Source: Calliopsis andreniformis (lineage: Eukaryota > Arthropoda > Insecta > Hymenoptera > Andrenidae). Taken from it: DNA of 64,000 nucleotides. The stretch is taken from contig NW_027480449.1 of the NCBI RefSeq assembly GCF_051401765.1, positions 4,898,001 through 4,962,000 of the forward strand. Reading direction: 5' to 3'. The notes below the pieces were generated by a model. It was not told the DNA's origin, did not search any database, and saw nothing but the letters and a program-made list of their open reading frames with translations. A program made the translations under genes and the position numbers. This document shows, one piece after another, positions 62,001 through 64,000 of the stretch (the stretch's first letter is position 1; each line of letters begins with the position of its first letter).

Positions 62001-64000
62001 GAAGATTGCAGATTGAGTATTGAGTATTGAAAGCTGTGAATTGAGTATATTCTATTGAGGATTGAGGATTGACAACTGATTGTTGAGGACTGAGGGCTGA
62101 AGATTGAGGATTCCGTATTGAGGATTCAGAATTGAAATTTGAGGACCGAGCATTGAGGATTGAAGATTGAGTATTGAGGATTGAAGATTGAGAACTGAGG
62201 ATTGAGGATTGAGGATTGAGTATGAGGGCTGAGGGTTGAGGATTGAGGTTTGAGGACTGAGGACTGAGGATTGAGGATTGAGAATTGAGGATTGAGGATT
62301 GAGGATTGAAGATTGAGTATCGAGGATTGAAGATTGAGGATTGAGGATTGAGGATTGAGGATTGAGGATTGAAGATTGAGGTTTGAGGATTGAGGATTGA
62401 GGATTGAGGATTGAGGTATGAGGATTGAAGATTGAGGTTTGCGTATTGAGGATAGAACATTGAGGATTGAAGATTGAGGATTGAGGGTTGAAGATTGAGG
62501 ATCGAGGATTGAGGATTGAGGATTGAGGATTGAGGATTGAAGAATGAGGATTGAGGATTGAAGATTGAGGATTGAGTATTGAAGACTGAGTATTGAGGAT
62601 TGAAGATTGAGGATTGAGGAGTGAGTACAGAAAATTGAGGATTTGGGACTGAGGATTGAAGATTGGGGTTTGAGGATCGAGGATTGAGGATTGAGGATTG
62701 AGGATTGAGCATTGAGGATTGAAGATTGAGGATTGAGGATTGAGGATTGAGGATTGAGGATTGAGGATTGAAGATTGAATATTGATGATTAAACATTGAG
62801 GGTTGAGGATTGAGGGTTGTGGATTGAGGACGAGGACTGAGTGTTGAATATTGATGTCTGAGGTCTGAGGATTGAGGATTGGGAATTGAGAATTGAGGAT
62901 TGAGGATTGAAGATTGAGGATTGGGTATTGAGGATTGACGAATGAGGATTGAGGATTGAGGATTGAGGATTGAGGATTCAGGATTGAGGATTGAAGATTG
63001 AGTATTGAAGATTGACGGTAGAGGATTGAGGATTGAGGATTGAAGATTGAGTATTGGGGATTGAAGATTGAGGATTGAGGATTGAGGATTGAGGATTGAG
63101 GATTGAAGATTGAGTACTGAGGATTGAAGATTAAGATTGAGGATTGAGGATTGAGGACTGAGGACTGAGGATTGAGGATTGAAGGCTCAGTATTGAGGAT
63201 TGAAGATTGAGAATTGAGGATTGAGGATGGAGGATTGAGGATGAGGGCTGAGGGTTGAGGATTGAGGTAGAGGACTGAGGACTGAGGATTGAGGATTGAG
63301 AATTGAGGATTGAGGATTGAGGGTTGAAGATTGAGGATTGGGTATTGAGGATTAAAGAATGAGGATTGAAGATTGAGGATTGAGGATTGAGGATTGAGGA
63401 TTGAAGATTGAGTATTGAGGACTGAAGGTTGACGATCGAGGATTGAGGATAGAACATTGAGGATTGAAGATTGAGGATTGAGGGTTGAAGATTGAGGATC
63501 GAGGATTGAGGATTGAGGATTGAGGATTGAGGATTGAAGAATGAGGATTGAGGATTGAAGATTGAGGATTGAGTATTGAAGACTGAGTATTGAGGATTGA
63601 AGATTGAGGATTGAGGAGTGAGTACAGAAAATTGAGGATTTGGGACTGAGGATTGAAGATTGGGGTTTGAGGATCGAGGATTGAGGATTGAGGATTGAGG
63701 ATTGAGCATTGAGGATTGAAGATTGAGGATTGAGGATTGAGGATTGAGGATTGAGGATTGAGGATTGAAGATTGAATATTGATGATTAAACATTGAGGCT
63801 TGAGGATTGAGGGTTGTGGATTGAGGACGAGGACTGAGTGTTGAATATTGATGTCTGAGGTCTGAGGATTGAGGATTGAGAATTGAGAATTGAGGATTGA
63901 GGATTGAAGATTGAGGATTGGGTATTGAGGATTGACGAATGAGGATTGAGGATTGAGGATTGAGGATTGAGGATTCAGGATTGAGGATTGAAGATTGAGT
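59051..64000 (+). repeat. Right-end modules with a 3,077-bp tandem repeat
   Basis: Cores F at 61188 and E at 61962 are the last two in the window. L2 landmarks at 59549, 60546, 62626 and 63623 show two periods: 997 bp within each pair and 3,077 bp between pairs. The repeat from about 59330 starts again at about 62410 and runs off the end of the window, so the third level of repetition continues to the right. No core is seen from 62102 to 64000. Confidence 0.85.

Larger units (their letters stand above)
1..64000. repeat. Heptanucleotide satellite array, unit GAGGATT
   Basis: The 7-bp unit GAGGATT (best parsed as GATTGAG) repeats from the first to the last base. The common variants are also 7 bp long: GATTGAA, TATTGAG, AATTGAG, CATTGAG, GGTTGAG, GACTGAG, GTTTGAG, GATTGAT. 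Cytosine is almost absent from the + strand apart from particular variant units, so the strands are very unequal in composition (3 G, 2 A, 2 T per unit). I saw no segment in the reverse orientation. There is no unique flank at either end, so the array is longer than the window. Heptamer satellites are known in Drosophila virilis (AAACTAC family), and short heptamer runs occur in heterocystous cyanobacteria and Beggiatoaceae. I do not recognise this unit as a named family. Confidence 0.98.

Noticed and set aside
1..64000. Telomeric repeat
   Set aside because: The unit resembles no known telomere unit I can name (TTTAGGG, TTAGGG, TTAGG, TTAGGC) and lacks the usual G3 run. The nested modules and diverged cores are typical of internal satellites, not telomerase products.
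1..64000. CRISPR array
   Set aside because: There are direct repeats but no unique spacers of regular size and no cas genes; the cores and landmarks are themselves repeated.
1..64000. tRNA, rRNA or other structured RNA genes
   Set aside because: With almost no C on the + strand, long stems cannot form, and no conserved tRNA or rRNA motif is visible. The only inverted arms are the short dyads in the core.
1..64000. Centromere assignment
   Set aside because: Higher-order structure and homogenisation are compatible with a centromere, but also with subtelomeric, sex-chromosome or B-chromosome satellites. Nothing in the sequence decides between them.

Overview
The whole 64,000-base window is one uninterrupted tandem array of a 7-bp unit, GAGGATT on the + strand (AATCCTC on the - strand). 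It enters and leaves the window inside the array, always in one orientation. I see no gene, RNA gene, transposon, CRISPR array or unique sequence. The organism cannot be named from this. An array this long with nested higher-order repeats looks like eukaryotic satellite DNA resolved by long reads. Short heptamer runs are also known between genes in some filamentous bacteria, so a bacterial origin is unlikely but not excluded.

The array is organised in levels. (1) The 7-bp unit is mostly varied by substitution, so the register is kept; occasional 6-bp units shift it by one base. (2) Sixty copies of a strongly diverged 140-bp core, exactly 20 heptads long (one copy is 141 bp), stand out from the plain repeat. 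They fall into types A, A', B, C, D, E, F and a C/D hybrid. Two shorter landmark blocks, L2 (49 bp) and L3 (42 bp), recur between them. (3) Cores recur at fixed spacings (426, 482, 587, 601, 628, 774, 956, 1940 bp and others). (4) These modules are themselves duplicated with offsets of about 1.0, 2.6-2.9, 3.08, 6.0, 9.44, 11.2-11.4 and 11.6-11.8 kb.

Layout: 1-8027 holds a series repeated at a 6.0-kb offset. 8028-19846 and 19847-about 31196 are abutting copies of an 11.8-kb unit containing the C/A' series. About 28430-39609 and 39610-about 50590 are abutting copies of a second 11.2-kb unit that overlaps the end of the first. About 50591-55840 introduces core types E and F, found nowhere to the left. 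About 56690-61330 repeats 47255-51900, and the right end carries a 3,077-bp tandem repeat that runs off the window.

The - strand is almost free of stop codons in all three frames, and the + strand is closed by TGA in every frame. This follows from the 7-bp unit itself: read in any frame, the - strand gives the same heptapeptide NPQSSIL. The many long open frames (up to 746 codons) are therefore best read as by-products of composition. The most notable signals beyond the repeat hierarchy are two small dyad symmetries inside the core, one kept in all 60 copies with a compensatory change between types, and a recombinant C/D core.
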